Shown: positions 1-10,407 of the stretch, piece after piece
Position numbering within the stretch: position 1 is the stretch's first letter
Layout of the letters: the number at the start of each line of letters is the position of its first letter
Assembly: GCA_022769665.1 (NCBI GenBank)
Contig: JALEIR010000079.1
Span: 1 to 64,000, forward strand
DNA length: 64,000 nucleotides
Direction: 5' to 3'
DNA from: Lachnospiraceae bacterium
Lineage (GTDB): Bacteria; Bacillota; Clostridia; Lachnospirales; Lachnospiraceae
Position numbers and translations under genes: made by a program
Notes under the pieces: model-generated
Database searches by the model: none
Told to the model about the DNA's origin: nothing
Seen by the model: only the letters and a program-made list of their open reading frames with translations

Positions 1-86
1 CTCGTTTCATCTGTTTTACTCTCCGTTTCTTTCATTTATATCAATGTCCGCTGCAACCGGGCACCAATACCTGTTTTGTAAATCAA
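1..86. other. left edge, no assignable gene
   Basis: No complete gene is visible. On the minus strand a GGAG followed by an ATG at position 10 would read leftward out of the window, so a downstream gene may begin here. On the plus strand frame 1 is open from base 1 to a TAA near 81, but its short peptide matches nothing I recognise. Confidence 0.25.
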
Positions 87-131
87 AAGGACCTTTTCAC
101 ATTCGGCGAATCCTAGTGTGAAAAAGTCCTT
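87..131 (-). terminator. stem-loop after the ABC exporter operon
   Basis: Arms AAGGACCTTTTCACA and TGTGAAAAAGTCCTT are complementary with one mismatch. On the minus strand the stem is followed by a short T run. It lies about 90 bases past the stop of the last ABC gene, fitting an intrinsic terminator, although the T tract is weak. Confidence 0.5.
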
Positions 132-219
132 ATACACAAAATTACCAGAAGTATTTATACGTTTATTTTAGCACCAAAAAATTTTTTATGTAAGTAAAAT
201 TTTAGCATGGCGGAACCGG

Positions 220-1995
220 TTATTCAAACTGTGCGTTATACAATTTTCTGTACACGCCTCCGCGTTCCATCAGTTCCCGGTGAGTGCCCTGTTCCACCAC
301 TTCGCCGTCGTTGATCACCAGAATTAAATCCGCGTGTTCGATGGTGGAAAGTCTGTGAGCAATGACAAAACAGGTTTTTCCCTCCATTAGTTTCAGCATA
401 GCCTTTTGAATCTGCCTCTCCGTGCGGGTATCCACATTGGAGGTTGCCTCGTCCAGAATCAACATTCTGGCATCCAGAAGCATGGCCCTGGCAATGGTAA
501 GAAGCTGCTTCTGACCTTTGGAAATATTGGTTCCTTCATCCGTCAAAACAGTGTCATATTCTTCCGGAAGCCGCTTGATAAAGGAATGAATGTGCGCAGC
601 TTTTGCTGCAGCTTCTACCTCCTCCCTGGAGGCACCCTCCTTTCCGTAAGCCAGATTCTCATAAATACTTCCGCTAAACAGCCAGGTATCCTGCAACACC
701 ATGGCATATGCCTGTCGCAGGCTCTTTCTGGTCAAAGTATCGGTCTGCTTTTCGTCCACCAGAATTCTTCCGCTGTCCGGGTCGTAGAAACGCATCAACA
801 GATTAATCAATGTAGTTTTTCCCGCTCCCGTAGGACCCACAACAGCAATGAGTCTTCCGGGCTGTGCCTGAAAGCTCAAATCATGAATTATGGTTTTTTT
901 CGGCTCATACCCAAAACTGATATGTTCCAGCCGGACATCTCCCCTAACCTCAGTCAACTCCTCCGCATCCGCTCTGTCTGCCTTCTCCGGTTCCTCATCT
1001 ATCAGCTTAAAGACACGCTCCGCTGCCGCCAGTGCAGACTGTAATTCGCTGAAAATATTAGCCGCCTCATTGATAGGGCCGGAAAATTTCCTGGAATACA
1101 ACACAAAGGATGAGATATCTCCTATGGTCATACTGCCTGCCAAATACAGCAGTGCACCGAACACACTGATCAGCGACAGGGACAGATTATTGATAAAATT
1201 GACACAAGGTCCCACAATACTTCCGTAATACTCCGCCCTATAGTAAGCATCCACCGCCTCCTTGTTCTTTTTGTCAAAACGCTTCTGTGTATACTCTTCT
1301 CTTCCGTATGCTTTCAGCGTCTTCTGTCCCGTTATCATCTCCTCCACAAATCCGTTCATCTCCCCAAGCTTTGCAGAACGTTGTCTGAAAAGCGGTCTCG
1401 TCTTTCCGGTAATACTCCTTGTAATAAAGACCGAAAGCGGTACCGTAAATACAAACACCAAAACCAGCTTGGGCGAGATGGTAAGCATCATCACAAGTGC
1501 AACGGCTACAGTGATAACCGTTGTCAAAAGCTGTACCAGATCATTGGACAAAGAAGCGTTTACCGTATCAATATCATAGGAGATACGGCTGATAGTATCT
1601 CCCGTCTGATGAATATCAAAGTATCCCACGGGCAAGGTCATCAACCGTTCAAATACATCCTGACGCATTCGGTAAACTACCTTTCGGCTGATGGTCAACA
1701 TAAGGACCTGAAGCCCGTAAGACATAGCAGCGGAAACCACATAAAATCCGGCCATCCATGCCGCATAATAGAATACCCTGCCAAAATTCACCGCTCCCCT
1801 GCCCGGCTCAATTGCACTGATGGAAAGTCCTGTCATTTTCGGTCCGATCAGGGAAAACAAATTACTTCCCAATGTACAAATCAGGGCTAACAGCAAAAAC
1901 CATTTATATTGCAGCATATATTTCCCCAGGCGCAGAATTGTGCTTCCCGAATATCTCTTGGATGCCGTCTTCTCTGAATTATTCTCTTTATTCAT
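220..1995 (-). CDS. ABC exporter half-transporter, subunit with the intact catalytic Glu
   Basis: This 591-aa protein has the exporter layout of one six-helix membrane domain (about residues 30-320) followed by a nucleotide-binding domain. Walker A is GPTGAGKTT near residue 385 and Walker B is MLILDEATS with the catalytic Glu. The signature reads ISKGQ instead of LSGGQ. Its start overlaps the stop of the upstream half-transporter by four bases (ATGA), so the two are translationally coupled and very likely form a heterodimer of the BmrCD/TM287-288 type. With the partner, Walker A/B here plus the partner's LSGGQ would form the active ATP site. The substrate cannot be read from sequence; multidrug or lipid export is the family norm. 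Confidence 0.93.
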   Translation of the reverse strand: MNKENNSEKTASKRYSGSTILRLGKYMLQYKWFLLLALICTLGSNLFSLIGPKMTGLSISAIEPGRGAVNFGRVFYYAAWMAGFYVVSAAMSYGLQVLMLTISRKVVYRMRQDVFERLMTLPVGYFDIHQTGDTISRISYDIDTVNASLSNDLVQLLTTVITVAVALVMMLTISPKLVLVFVFTVPLSVFITRSITGKTRPLFRQRSAKLGEMNGFVEEMITGQKTLKAYGREEYTQKRFDKKNKEAVDAYYRAEYYGSIVGPCVNFINNLSLSLISVFGALLYLAGSMTIGDISSFVLYSRKFSGPINEAANIFSELQSALAAAERVFKLIDEEPEKADRADAEELTEVRGDVRLEHISFGYEPKKTIIHDLSFQAQPGRLIAVVGPTGAGKTTLINLLMRFYDPDSGRILVDEKQTDTLTRKSLRQAYAMVLQDTWLFSGSIYENLAYGKEGASREEVEAAAKAAHIHSFIKRLPEEYDTVLTDEGTNISKGQKQLLTIARAMLLDARMLILDEATSNVDTRTERQIQKAMLKLMEGKTCFVIAHRLSTIEHADLILVINDGEVVEQGTHRELMERGGVYRKLYNAQFE

Positions 1996-3914
1996 CCTTC
2001 CGGCACCTCCTGATCTGTTTTCATGCCCCGGCCTGGCTCCGTATTCTGTTCTGTTTCTTCGTTCTGGTCAGCCTCTCCGTTCCGCTCTTTATCTACGTCC
2101 CTGCAATGACTTGTTTCCGCTTTCCGGCCTTCTCCCATTTGGGATTTGGCAATCTCCGCGTAAGTTTCGCAGCTTTGAAGCAGTTCCTCATGACTTCCGT
2201 ATCCGATGGGCTTTCCATCCTCCAATACCAGAATATGGTCGGCATTCCGGATAGAGCTGACACGCTGTGCCACGATAACAAGGGTAGTGTCTTTGAAATG
2301 CTCTCTGATTCCCCGACGCAGCTTTGCATCCGTGCGGTAATCCAACGCGCTGGAGGAATCATCCAGTATCAATATTTCCGGCCTTTCCGCCAGTGCTCTT
2401 GCAATCAGCACACGCTGTTTTTGACCGCCGCTTAAGTTTGCTCCCTTGATATTCAACGCTTCTGCTTCCCTATCCGCCTTATCTTCCACAAACTCATCGG
2501 CGCAGGCATAAAAAAGTGCTTCCCTTATCTGTTCCTCGCCCATCTCCCGGCCCAGAGTTACATTACCGGCAATGGTATCTTCAAATATGGTATCGTTCTG
2601 GAATACCACACCAAACTTTTTCTTCAATTCCTCCGGAGGATAACATTTCACATCCCGCCCTGCTATTCGAATCCGGCCTTCATCCGCATCATACATCCGC
2701 ATCATCAGATTGACAATGGTAGACTTACCGGAACCGATTTCACCGATGATTCCAAGCGTCTCCCCTTTCGCAATTCGAAAGCTCAAATCACGGATATTTG
2801 CATCACCTTGTTTCAGATAAGAGAAAGTCACATGCTCAAATTCGATTTCCGGTTCGGACAGTCTGTTAGTACTCCGCAATTGTCCGTCTTCGCTTCGCAC
2901 CATCGTATGCTTCTCCGTTTCATCCGGTCTCCCCGACACCCCATATACCTCTTCGATTACCTTCATATCCTCCCCGCATTCCAACACCTGCCGGATACGG
3001 TCTCCGGAAGCAATGGCTTTGGACAATACCGTGAACATCTTGGAAATGGACATCATGGCATTCAGAATAATGGTAAAGTAGGTGGTGAAGGCAAGAATTT
3101 TGCCCACCTCGGAGGTTCCGCAGTTCACACGGTAAGCTCCGACCAGAACTACCCCCACAAGCCCCAGATTCAACAAAACGTTCATGGAGGGATTGATAAT
3201 TGCCATTACCATTCCGTTTTTTCGCTCCCGCTCCACCACCTCTCTGTTTACTGTGCGGAATTTTTCGGTCTCGTAATCCGTCTTTGACAAGGCCTTAATC
3301 ACACGAATTCCCGCAATATCTTCCCTCACCAGTCTGACAAAGCGGTCATTGGCTTCCTGGAGCCCGCTGTACATGGGAATACTCCTTTTCGAAACATAAA
3401 TCGTGATAAATCCCAGTAACGGCAGAGTAATCAACAAAACGCACGCCATAACCGGATCCAGTGTAAAGGTTACAAAGATTCCGCCGATTAACAGAATCGG
3501 TGCCCGCACGCCCAGTCTCTGTAAACGTGCCAGCGCCTGATGTACATTGTAAGTATCCGAAGTCATTCTTGATATCAGAGAAGGTTTCGTAAAAAAATCT
3601 GTCCGGGCATTGGATAGATGCATAATCTTTGAAAACAGGTCACGACGAATTACTTCTGTGGCATCACTTGCCACCTTGGATGCCATCCTGTTTGCAATCA
3701 CATTACCCGCCAAAGCAAGAAAAGAGCATGCCAACATAAGAACACCCCAGAGCAGCACCACACTCTTCTCTCCCAGCGGAATAACAATATCAATAATATG
3801 TGCCAGAATATAGGGAATGCATAAATCCATGACTGTCCCGACAAATTTGATAATGAATCCGACTCCCATTTTAGGGAAATAGGGACGTAGATAGTTAGAG
3901 ATAATTTGCTTCAA
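1992..3914 (-). CDS. ABC exporter half-transporter, subunit with degenerate Walker B
   Basis: This is the second half of the heterodimeric exporter. The membrane domain covers about residues 1-310, and Walker A (GEIGSGKST) lies near residue 400. The signature is canonical LSGGQ, but Walker B is LILDDSSS, with Asp in place of the catalytic Glu. That is the usual asymmetry of heterodimeric exporters. The last 45 or so residues are a highly charged tail rich in Glu, Lys and Asn. The ORF track starts at a GTG (3935) with no ribosome binding site; I prefer the TTG at 3914, which has AGGAAAG about four bases upstream. It is first of the two-gene operon and follows a chemoreceptor gene from which it is separated by a terminator-like hairpin. 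Confidence 0.92.
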   Translation of the reverse strand: MKQIISNYLRPYFPKMGVGFIIKFVGTVMDLCIPYILAHIIDIVIPLGEKSVVLLWGVLMLACSFLALAGNVIANRMASKVASDATEVIRRDLFSKIMHLSNARTDFFTKPSLISRMTSDTYNVHQALARLQRLGVRAPILLIGGIFVTFTLDPVMACVLLITLPLLGFITIYVSKRSIPMYSGLQEANDRFVRLVREDIAGIRVIKALSKTDYETEKFRTVNREVVERERKNGMVMAIINPSMNVLLNLGLVGVVLVGAYRVNCGTSEVGKILAFTTYFTIILNAMMSISKMFTVLSKAIASGDRIRQVLECGEDMKVIEEVYGVSGRPDETEKHTMVRSEDGQLRSTNRLSEPEIEFEHVTFSYLKQGDANIRDLSFRIAKGETLGIIGEIGSGKSTIVNLMMRMYDADEGRIRIAGRDVKCYPPEELKKKFGVVFQNDTIFEDTIAGNVTLGREMGEEQIREALFYACADEFVEDKADREAEALNIKGANLSGGQKQRVLIARALAERPEILILDDSSSALDYRTDAKLRRGIREHFKDTTLVIVAQRVSSIRNADHILVLEDGKPIGYGSHEELLQSCETYAEIAKSQMGEGRKAETSHCRDVDKERNGEADQNEETEQNTEPGRGMKTDQEVPEG

Positions 3915-3941
3915 TTCACTTTCCTCGCTATACACAGCAAA

Positions 3942-3971
3942 CCGGGCAGTGCAGAATCTGCACCCGCCCGG
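3942..3971 (-). terminator. GC-rich hairpin after the chemoreceptor gene
   Basis: CCGGGCAGTGCA and TGCACCCGCCCGG can pair around a short loop, giving a strong stem just past the chemoreceptor stop. The minus-strand tail (TTTGCTG) is short, so read-through into the ABC pair is possible. Confidence 0.6.
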
Positions 3972-3981
3972 CTGTATAATT

Positions 3982-6114
3982 TTACACCTTAAACACGGAA
4001 ATTTCAGATTTTAGGCTGTCCATATTTTCTCCCAATGCATCTGCGGTCTTATTCAGTCCTTCCACTCGATTCATCAGTTTTTCCACCGCATCTCTCACTG
4101 TCATGGCACTGTTTGCCGTCTCTTCGATACTGCCGGAAATCTGTCGTATTGCTGTCACGGTATATGACCGCTCCGCGTCCGCCTTCTCCGTGCTTTCCAC
4201 AATAGCCTCCAAACCTTCCACCAGTTTCCGCATCCGCTCCTGCATCTCCCGGAATACGCTGATGACCTGCTCCACAGCTTCAGTCTGAGAAGCTACCATA
4301 TCCTGTGCCTCTCTTGCACTGTCCACACTGCTCATGGTACAAGCTGAAATCTGTTCCACATTCGTTCTGATTTCACCTGCCGCAGCTGCGGAATCATCTG
4401 CCAGTTTGCGAATTTCCTCAGCAACTACCGAGAAACCTCTTCCGGCTTCCCCTGCCCTTGCTGCCTCAATGGATGCGTTCAGGGAAAGTAGATTCGTCTG
4501 TTCTGAAATTTCAGTAATCGTTCCCACAAAACTGTTGATAATCTCGGATTCCCGACGCAGGGAATTTATGTTTTCACCAACTTTGGCTGTAATCTCCGTT
4601 GTCTGCCTTGCTTTTTCTCCAAGGACTTGAACAATGTCCATTCCTTTTCCTATCATATCCTCCGTCTCGTCTACCAGCTTTTCAACCTGTTCCACCACAC
4701 GGCTGACCTCCTGCATTTCCTCCGAAAGGATATCTGTCTTGGCCACACACTCCTGGACATTCGCCGTCTGCTGCGTCATTGTCTCACTAATCTCATTGAC
4801 CGCCTGTGTAATATCGGCAGAGTGATTACTGATAACACCGGATACATGCTCAACATCTCTTGCGGAATCCTCCAGCTGAACCGTAGCCGCATTTACTTTA
4901 TTTACCAGCTTCTTCGTATTTTCAATCATATTGTTAGCGGAATCTGCCAGTCCCCGGAACTCGTCTCTTCCTTTCGCCTTAACCTGAACAGTCAAATTGC
5001 CTTGCGCTACTTCGCCCAGCTTACCGGAAATTCTTCTCATGTTGTTTTGTATACCGAAAACAATCAGCAGGCACACAGCCAGAACAATCACACAGGCCAG
5101 CACTACCAGTCCGACAGTAATCGACTTGATTTCCTCTGCCTGACCGATTACCGTCTCCATGGGTACCAACGCACAGACCATAGCCTCCGACCGCTCGCTG
5201 CGGTTGAAGAAGAACAGGTACTTTTCTCCGTGGAAGCTTACCTCCGAGGTACCCTGATTAATCGGTTCCTCCTGATTCATTTCAGGGAAAAATTCCTGTC
5301 CGTAGAAAACATTTTCTCCCTCGGTCAAGATACTCTCTTCGCCTTCCGGCAGGTTTTCCACTACCAGTTCACGCCCGTTTTTCGTAACAAATCCTACGAT
5401 ACTGCCCTGTCCCAAATCAAGACCCTCCAGGAATTCCTTAATCTTATCAGGGTCTATGTCTACTACAACGCAGGCATTGTTGTTCTGAGACTGAATCTGG
5501 TATGCCATAATATAGGAATCCTTTTTTATCTTCAGCGTGGTGTCAAGCAGTTCATGGTCATCCACCCACCGCAAAATTCCTCTGCCGTCCGCTACCGTCT
5601 CTTTATAGCTTGGATAAATACCGTCCGGTATGGTGGTAATGGAAACGGTAGTAAGCATTTTTATGTTTTCCTTGGTGACAATATGTATATTACTGATAAA
5701 TTTATTGGAAGTCTTTGACATAAAAATGGCAGTTTTGGTTTCATTCATCACCTGTGCCTTGTTGATTGTGTCATCCTCATAAAGTCCAACAAGGTACTTG
5801 TTCAGCTCCGAATCAAAGGCATACTTCATTCCCTCAGACTCGATAAAAGAGCAAATCATGTCCACATATTCCATTGCTGTATTGATGGTTTGCGCGGTGG
5901 ATTCCCTGTACTTTTCGCTCATGCCCTCCGAAGCCTTCCGGTAAGCGGCAACCCCAATCACCACCATAAACAGAACCGGCACAAGAAAACCTATCATAAT
6001 CTTGTTTCGGATGCCAAACAGCATCTTTCGCTTCTTATCAGTTTTTTGCTGATTGACTGTCTTTCGCTTTCTGTCCGTTTTTGGCTTTTCGACAGTCCCC
6101 TTTTTTCTTGCCAT
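3982..6114 (-). CDS. methyl-accepting chemotaxis protein, periplasmic-sensor type
   Basis: This 710-aa transmembrane chemoreceptor begins with a basic Lys/Arg-rich cytoplasmic stretch of about 35 residues. A first membrane helix ([16 protein letters not shown]) is followed by an extracellular region of about 270 residues, probably a CACHE-type sensor. A second helix leads into a HAMP domain containing [15 protein letters not shown]. The C-terminal signalling domain has the conserved hairpin tip [21 protein letters not shown]. It would report ligand binding to CheA/CheW, none of which are in this window. I moved the start from 6135 to the ATG at 6114, because GGAGGGTGAAGGT lies directly upstream of it and nothing lies before the first ATG. 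It appears monocistronic, with a TATAAT about 50 bases upstream. Ligand unknown. Confidence 0.92.
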   Translation of the reverse strand: MARKKGTVEKPKTDRKRKTVNQQKTDKKRKMLFGIRNKIMIGFLVPVLFMVVIGVAAYRKASEGMSEKYRESTAQTINTAMEYVDMICSFIESEGMKYAFDSELNKYLVGLYEDDTINKAQVMNETKTAIFMSKTSNKFISNIHIVTKENIKMLTTVSITTIPDGIYPSYKETVADGRGILRWVDDHELLDTTLKIKKDSYIMAYQIQSQNNNACVVVDIDPDKIKEFLEGLDLGQGSIVGFVTKNGRELVVENLPEGEESILTEGENVFYGQEFFPEMNQEEPINQGTSEVSFHGEKYLFFFNRSERSEAMVCALVPMETVIGQAEEIKSITVGLVVLACVIVLAVCLLIVFGIQNNMRRISGKLGEVAQGNLTVQVKAKGRDEFRGLADSANNMIENTKKLVNKVNAATVQLEDSARDVEHVSGVISNHSADITQAVNEISETMTQQTANVQECVAKTDILSEEMQEVSRVVEQVEKLVDETEDMIGKGMDIVQVLGEKARQTTEITAKVGENINSLRRESEIINSFVGTITEISEQTNLLSLNASIEAARAGEAGRGFSVVAEEIRKLADDSAAAAGEIRTNVEQISACTMSSVDSAREAQDMVASQTEAVEQVISVFREMQERMRKLVEGLEAIVESTEKADAERSYTVTAIRQISGSIEETANSAMTVRDAVEKLMNRVEGLNKTADALGENMDSLKSEISVFKV

Positions 6115-6244
6115 ACCTTCACCCTCCGACAACATTTTTGATAATAATCTTATTATACCGCATTTTTACGAAATCGGAAATTGAATAATTTGTCCTTTTT
6201 TGCTTTTTTCTTTGCAAAATCACTCTTTTTTATCAAAAGTCTTT

Positions 6245-7504
6245 TCACCGTGATTTCAGTTCCAGCCTATTTACATACCGCTCACCAAAATCCGCTTCCT
6301 CTGCCAGATTAATGCAACACGTACCTTCCCTCAGACGCTCCAGCTTCCCCATAACTTCCAACCGTCCGCTTTTTTCGTCACGCATCGCAAAGCCCACCTT
6401 TTTTGCACCAAGCAGTGCTGTATTTCCTCCCGCTACTGCCCTGTGTACCAGTTCTTTCGGGAGAAGACCAATCTCCGCTGCATCCTCCGGCTTCAGATAA
6501 TATCCGAAACCTCCCGCCAGCACAACCCGGTCCACCTGTTCTGCCTTCACCCCATATTTTTCCAACAGTATTTCAATTCCGGCAGCTATTGCTGCTTTTG
6601 CAAGCTGTACACTGCGCACCGCCTCCTGAGTCACAAGAACATTGCCGATGCTGACACCGGACTCAAAATATTGTTCCGCCAGAAGACCTGTTTCATCCAG
6701 CAGTCCTTCCCGCTTAAGGGTAGCAAGGAAACTAACCATATCCGCTCCCCACACGCCCCGGTTCACACCGCCCTCGAAGGCAGGGCCCGCCGCTGTTGCA
6801 CATGCAATGCGCTTATCCCTGTTTCCCAACACAATCTCTCCGTTTGTCCCCAAATCAACCAGAAGAGTAACTTCTTCCTTTTCCGCCATGCCACAGGCCA
6901 GTATTCCCGCCGTGATGTCACCGCCCACAAAAGCAGACAGCCCCGGGAAAATAAAGCAGGGAACCCCACACAGACTGGTCTCCGCAGCGGAAAGCTTTGA
7001 AGCACGAAAAGGGGCACATCCCAATTCGGATGTGTCCCAACCCATCAAAAGATATGTCATTGTCGTGTTGGCTGCCAGCACCAACTGCAGATTTTCCCCT
7101 TTGGTAAGCTGCTTAATAAATCGGTTCAGGCCCTGTTCCAAAACACCTCTCACCAAACGGCACAGTTCTTCCGCTTTCTCCCGGTTTTCCGCTGCACGGA
7201 TTCTGGAAATAACATCTGCTCCATAAGTAATCTGGGGATTAACCGCCACATAACGATCCTTTACGAGCCCATCCTCATCGTAAAGCAGCATGGCGATGGT
7301 TGTGGTTCCCAAATCTGCCACAGCTACAAGGTCTCTGCCCTCTGCGCCACCCGTTATTGCACCTTTCTCCCGGCTCTGTCCGATGCAAGCGTTCTCCGTC
7401 AGCACATGGATTTTTCCTGCTGCACTGCCCTCCGGTGTCACACCGGGACATAATCCGCATCCGGTACACACCCGGCAGCGCAAACCTTTTTTCCCACTAT
7501 ACAA
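6245..7504 (-). CDS. ASKHA-domain protein, RACo-like (DUF4445) with Cys-rich N-terminus
   Basis: This protein belongs to the ASKHA ATPase-fold family that includes reductive activators of corrinoid proteins (RACo). Visible nucleotide-fold motifs are VADLGTTTIAM, LLVDLGTNGEI and the C-terminal LAGGFGYYLKPEDA. The N-terminus carries CRVCTGCGLC (CX2CX2CX2C followed by Pro), which could bind an iron-sulphur cluster. The ORF track start (7597) lies inside the DUF4250 gene and is wrong. The TTG at 7504 is preceded by GAGGAG at ten bases and overlaps the DUF4250 stop by eight bases, giving 419 aa. A role in reactivating a corrinoid or other redox enzyme is a family-based inference; no corrinoid protein gene is nearby. 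Confidence 0.8.
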   Translation of the reverse strand: MYSGKKGLRCRVCTGCGLCPGVTPEGSAAGKIHVLTENACIGQSREKGAITGGAEGRDLVAVADLGTTTIAMLLYDEDGLVKDRYVAVNPQITYGADVISRIRAAENREKAEELCRLVRGVLEQGLNRFIKQLTKGENLQLVLAANTTMTYLLMGWDTSELGCAPFRASKLSAAETSLCGVPCFIFPGLSAFVGGDITAGILACGMAEKEEVTLLVDLGTNGEIVLGNRDKRIACATAAGPAFEGGVNRGVWGADMVSFLATLKREGLLDETGLLAEQYFESGVSIGNVLVTQEAVRSVQLAKAAIAAGIEILLEKYGVKAEQVDRVVLAGGFGYYLKPEDAAEIGLLPKELVHRAVAGGNTALLGAKKVGFAMRDEKSGRLEVMGKLERLREGTCCINLAEEADFGERYVNRLELKSR

Positions 7505-7670
7505 ACTGATTTTTCTCCTCGTCGTAATGATAATTGATGGAAGCAAGTTTTTCTGTAATTTCCTCTCTGTCTGCCTCCAGGTCGTCACAAAGTGCATCCA
7601 AGCTTTCGTAAAAATCCCTGAGCTTCAAATTGACATAGCTCAAAAGCATTACCGGGTCTTTCGGTATCAT
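7497..7670 (-). CDS. DUF4250 family protein, 57 aa (not in ORF track)
   Basis: A 57-codon frame begins MIPKDPVMLLSYVNLKLRD and ends YDEEKNQFV. The DPVMLLSxVNxKLRD opening, a central LCDDLE and a terminal NQFV match the small Lachnospiraceae family DUF4250 as I remember it. It is predicted soluble and mostly helical, with no known function. It starts 23 bases after the clpB stop, behind a GGAGGGCAGAGGA ribosome binding site, and its last eight bases overlap the start of the ASKHA gene, so all three genes are probably one transcript. It is too short for the supplied ORF list. Confidence 0.85.
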   Translation of the reverse strand: MIPKDPVMLLSYVNLKLRDFYESLDALCDDLEADREEITEKLASINYHYDEEKNQFV

Positions 7671-7693
7671 TCCTCTGCCCTCCTGTTATCTTT

Positions 7694-10291
7694 TCAAGCA
7701 TTGTGAGGAGAACGGCTTGTGGCAGTCAATGCACCGTCCCGTACATCTATTACCACAGTATCACCACTGTCCACCTTATCTTCCAGAATCAGCTTTGCAG
7801 TCATGGTTTCCACATATTTCTGGATATATCTCTTTAACGGACGTGCACCGTAAACAGGGTCATAAGCGTTGTCCACGATATACTTTAATGCATCCTCCGT
7901 CAGCTCCAGCTTCAGATCTCTGTCCTCCAGCCGCCTGTTCAAATCGTCAATAATCAACTTTACAATTCCGCTGATATTATCTTTTGTCAAAGGCTTAAAC
8001 AGGATTGTCTCATCCAGTCGATTTAAAAACTCAGGGCGGAAATGAGCCCTCAGTTCACTCATGACAGCCGCCTCCGCTTCAGGGCTAATCTCACCGTCCG
8101 GCTGTATACCGTCCAGCAGATAATTTGCACCAATATTTGAAGTCATAATCAATATAGTGTTTTTAAAGTCCACCGTTCTGCCCTGGGAATCGGTAATACG
8201 GCCGTCATCAAGCACCTGGAGCAGTATATTGAATACATCGGGATGAGCCTTCTCTATTTCATCAAACAGCACCACACTGTAAGGCTTTCTCCTGACCGCC
8301 TCGGTCAGTTGTCCGCCCTCCTCGTATCCCACATATCCGGGAGGTGCTCCAATCAACCGGGACACCGAATACTTCTCCATGTATTCGCTCATATCGATTC
8401 GAACCATATTATTCTCATCATCGAACAGCGCCGCTGCCAGAGATTTGGCCAACTCTGTTTTACCTACACCGGTAGGGCCCAGGAACAAAAAGGAACCAAT
8501 CGGTTTGGAAGGGTCTTTAATTCCTGCTTTGGAGCGGATAATGGCTTCCGTCACCTTAGTGACACCTTCATCCTGTCCCACCACTCTCTTGTGCAGTTCA
8601 TCATCCAGATGCAGTGTCTTGTTCCTCTCGCTTTCCGTCAGCTTCGCAACAGGAATACCCGTCCACCTGGAAATGATTCTGGCAATTTCCTCATCGGAAA
8701 CCTTTTCATGCACCAGAGAAAGGTCGTTATCATTGACCTTCTCCTCTTCCTGCTCCAGCATCTTCTTGAGTCCGGGCAACTTGCCGTAGCTCAATTCCGC
8801 TGCCTTTTCCAAATTACCCTCTCTCTGGGCAATCTGAATTTCGCTGTTTACCGCATCAATCTCTTCACGCAGCTTGGACAGCTTCTCCACGGAAGCTTTC
8901 TCGTTGTCCCACTGGGCCTTCTTTCCGGCAAATTCTTCCTTCAGTTCCGCAAGCTCTTTCTGCAGATCTTCCAGACGTTCCCGGCTGAGCCGGTCATCTT
9001 CCTTTTTCAGAGCGGCTTCCTCAATCTCCATCTGCATAATCTTTCTCTGCAGTTCATCCAGCTCTGTGGGCATGGAATCCAACTCCGTTTTTATCAGCGC
9101 ACATGCCTCATCCACAAGGTCGATTGCCTTGTCGGGCAAGAATCTGTCCGAAATATATCTGTTGGACAGCACCGCTGCACTGACAAGCGCGTTATCCATG
9201 ATTTTGACGCCATGGTACACTTCATAGCGCTCCTTCAGTCCACGGAGAATGGAAATGGTATCCTCCACGGTAGGTTCGTCTACCGTAACGGGCTGGAAAC
9301 GACGCTCCAATGCCGGATCCTTTTCTATATACTGTCTGTACTCGTCAAGGGTTGTTGTACCGATACAGTGTAATTCACCTCTGGCCAGCATGGGTTTGAG
9401 CATGTTGCCTGCATCCAACGATCCGTCTGTTTTCCCGGCGCCCACAATGGTATGCAGCTCATCAATAAACAGAATAATCTGTCCGTCACTGTTCTTCACA
9501 TCCTCCAATACAGCCTTCAGACGCTCCTCAAACTCGCCTCTGTATTTGGCACCGGCTACCAAAGCACCCATATCCAATGAAAATATCTTTTTATCCTTCA
9601 GCCCCTGGGGCACATCGCCCCGGACAATACGTTGTGCCAGCCCCTCCACAACGGCAGTCTTACCGACGCCGGGCTCACCAATCAGTACCGGGTTGTTTTT
9701 CGTCTTCCGGGAAAGAATGCGAATGATATTTCGAATCTCGCTGTCTCTGCCGATGACAGGGTCAAGCTTCTGATTTCTCGCCTTCTCCACCAGTTCCTGA
9801 CCATACTTTTCCAAAGTATCGTAAGTAGCCTCCGGATTATCACTGGTCACACGCTGATTGCCGCGAACGGTGGAAAGTGCCTGTAAAAAGCGCTCACGGG
9901 TAATTCCGTACTCCTTCCAAATCTGGGCAATCTCCCGATTAGGATATTTTATCATTGCCAGGAAAAGATGCTCCACGGACACATACTCATCGCCAAGCTG
10001 CTTCGCCTCGTCCTCCGCGGAAACCAGCACTTTATTCAGCTGCTCACCAACATAAACCTTTCCGCCCTGCACCTTGGTCCGCTTTGCCAATGCCTGTTCC
10101 GCACGATTGACAAAATGCTCTTTCTGAATTTCCATCTTCTCTATCAGTTTCAGAATCAAGCTGTCGTCCAGAGTCAGCAGGCTGTACAGCAAATGCTCCT
10201 GCTCAATTTCCTGATTACCGTATTCATAAGCCAATTTCTCGCAGCCTTCCACCGCCTGCATGGACTTTTGTGTAAATTTCTGAATATTCAT
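7694..10291 (-). CDS. clpB: ATP-dependent disaggregase ClpB
   Basis: ClpB is a hexameric AAA+ chaperone that threads aggregated proteins through its pore with DnaK. The 865-aa length is typical. It has the Clp N-domain (about residues 1-145), a first AAA+ module with GEPGVGKTA, the ClpB-specific coiled-coil middle domain (about 400-525, rich in Glu/Lys), and a second AAA+ module with GPTGVGKTE and GYVGYEEGG. The C-terminal Clp small domain is complete. There is no ClpP-binding IGF loop, as expected. The start has AAAGGAGG upstream. No CIRCE element or CtsR box is visible in the 115-base upstream region. It heads a probable operon with DUF4250 and the ASKHA protein. Confidence 0.97.
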   Translation of the reverse strand: MNIQKFTQKSMQAVEGCEKLAYEYGNQEIEQEHLLYSLLTLDDSLILKLIEKMEIQKEHFVNRAEQALAKRTKVQGGKVYVGEQLNKVLVSAEDEAKQLGDEYVSVEHLFLAMIKYPNREIAQIWKEYGITRERFLQALSTVRGNQRVTSDNPEATYDTLEKYGQELVEKARNQKLDPVIGRDSEIRNIIRILSRKTKNNPVLIGEPGVGKTAVVEGLAQRIVRGDVPQGLKDKKIFSLDMGALVAGAKYRGEFEERLKAVLEDVKNSDGQIILFIDELHTIVGAGKTDGSLDAGNMLKPMLARGELHCIGTTTLDEYRQYIEKDPALERRFQPVTVDEPTVEDTISILRGLKERYEVYHGVKIMDNALVSAAVLSNRYISDRFLPDKAIDLVDEACALIKTELDSMPTELDELQRKIMQMEIEEAALKKEDDRLSRERLEDLQKELAELKEEFAGKKAQWDNEKASVEKLSKLREEIDAVNSEIQIAQREGNLEKAAELSYGKLPGLKKMLEQEEEKVNDNDLSLVHEKVSDEEIARIISRWTGIPVAKLTESERNKTLHLDDELHKRVVGQDEGVTKVTEAIIRSKAGIKDPSKPIGSFLFLGPTGVGKTELAKSLAAALFDDENNMVRIDMSEYMEKYSVSRLIGAPPGYVGYEEGGQLTEAVRRKPYSVVLFDEIEKAHPDVFNILLQVLDDGRITDSQGRTVDFKNTILIMTSNIGANYLLDGIQPDGEISPEAEAAVMSELRAHFRPEFLNRLDETILFKPLTKDNISGIVKLIIDDLNRRLEDRDLKLELTEDALKYIVDNAYDPVYGARPLKRYIQKYVETMTAKLILEDKVDSGDTVVIDVRDGALTATSRSPHNA

Positions 10292-10338
10292 ATGTCCTAC
10301 CTCCTTTTCGCCTCATATTGTTTCCTTGTTCTATAAGT

Positions 10339-10366
10339 AATATAACACTATTGAAGCAAAAATCAA
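10339..10366 (-). promoter_or_regulatory. sigma-A-like promoter of clpB
   Basis: On the minus strand TTGATT, a 16-base spacer and TATATT lie about 45 bases before the clpB start. No heat-shock repressor operator is visible beside it. Confidence 0.5.
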
Positions 10367-10407
10367 GACGAAAAGTATAAAGTTTTTGTGAATCAATTCT
10401 TTTCTTT

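Noticed and set aside
4627-5718. 363-aa plus-strand open frame
   Set aside because: Antisense shadow of the chemoreceptor gene, whose domains are certain.
7505-7597. N-terminal extension of the ASKHA protein given by the ORF track
   Set aside because: Those codons lie inside the DUF4250 gene, and a well-placed GAGGAG marks the TTG at 7504.
8243-9373. 376-aa plus-strand open frame
   Set aside because: Antisense shadow of clpB with no family features.
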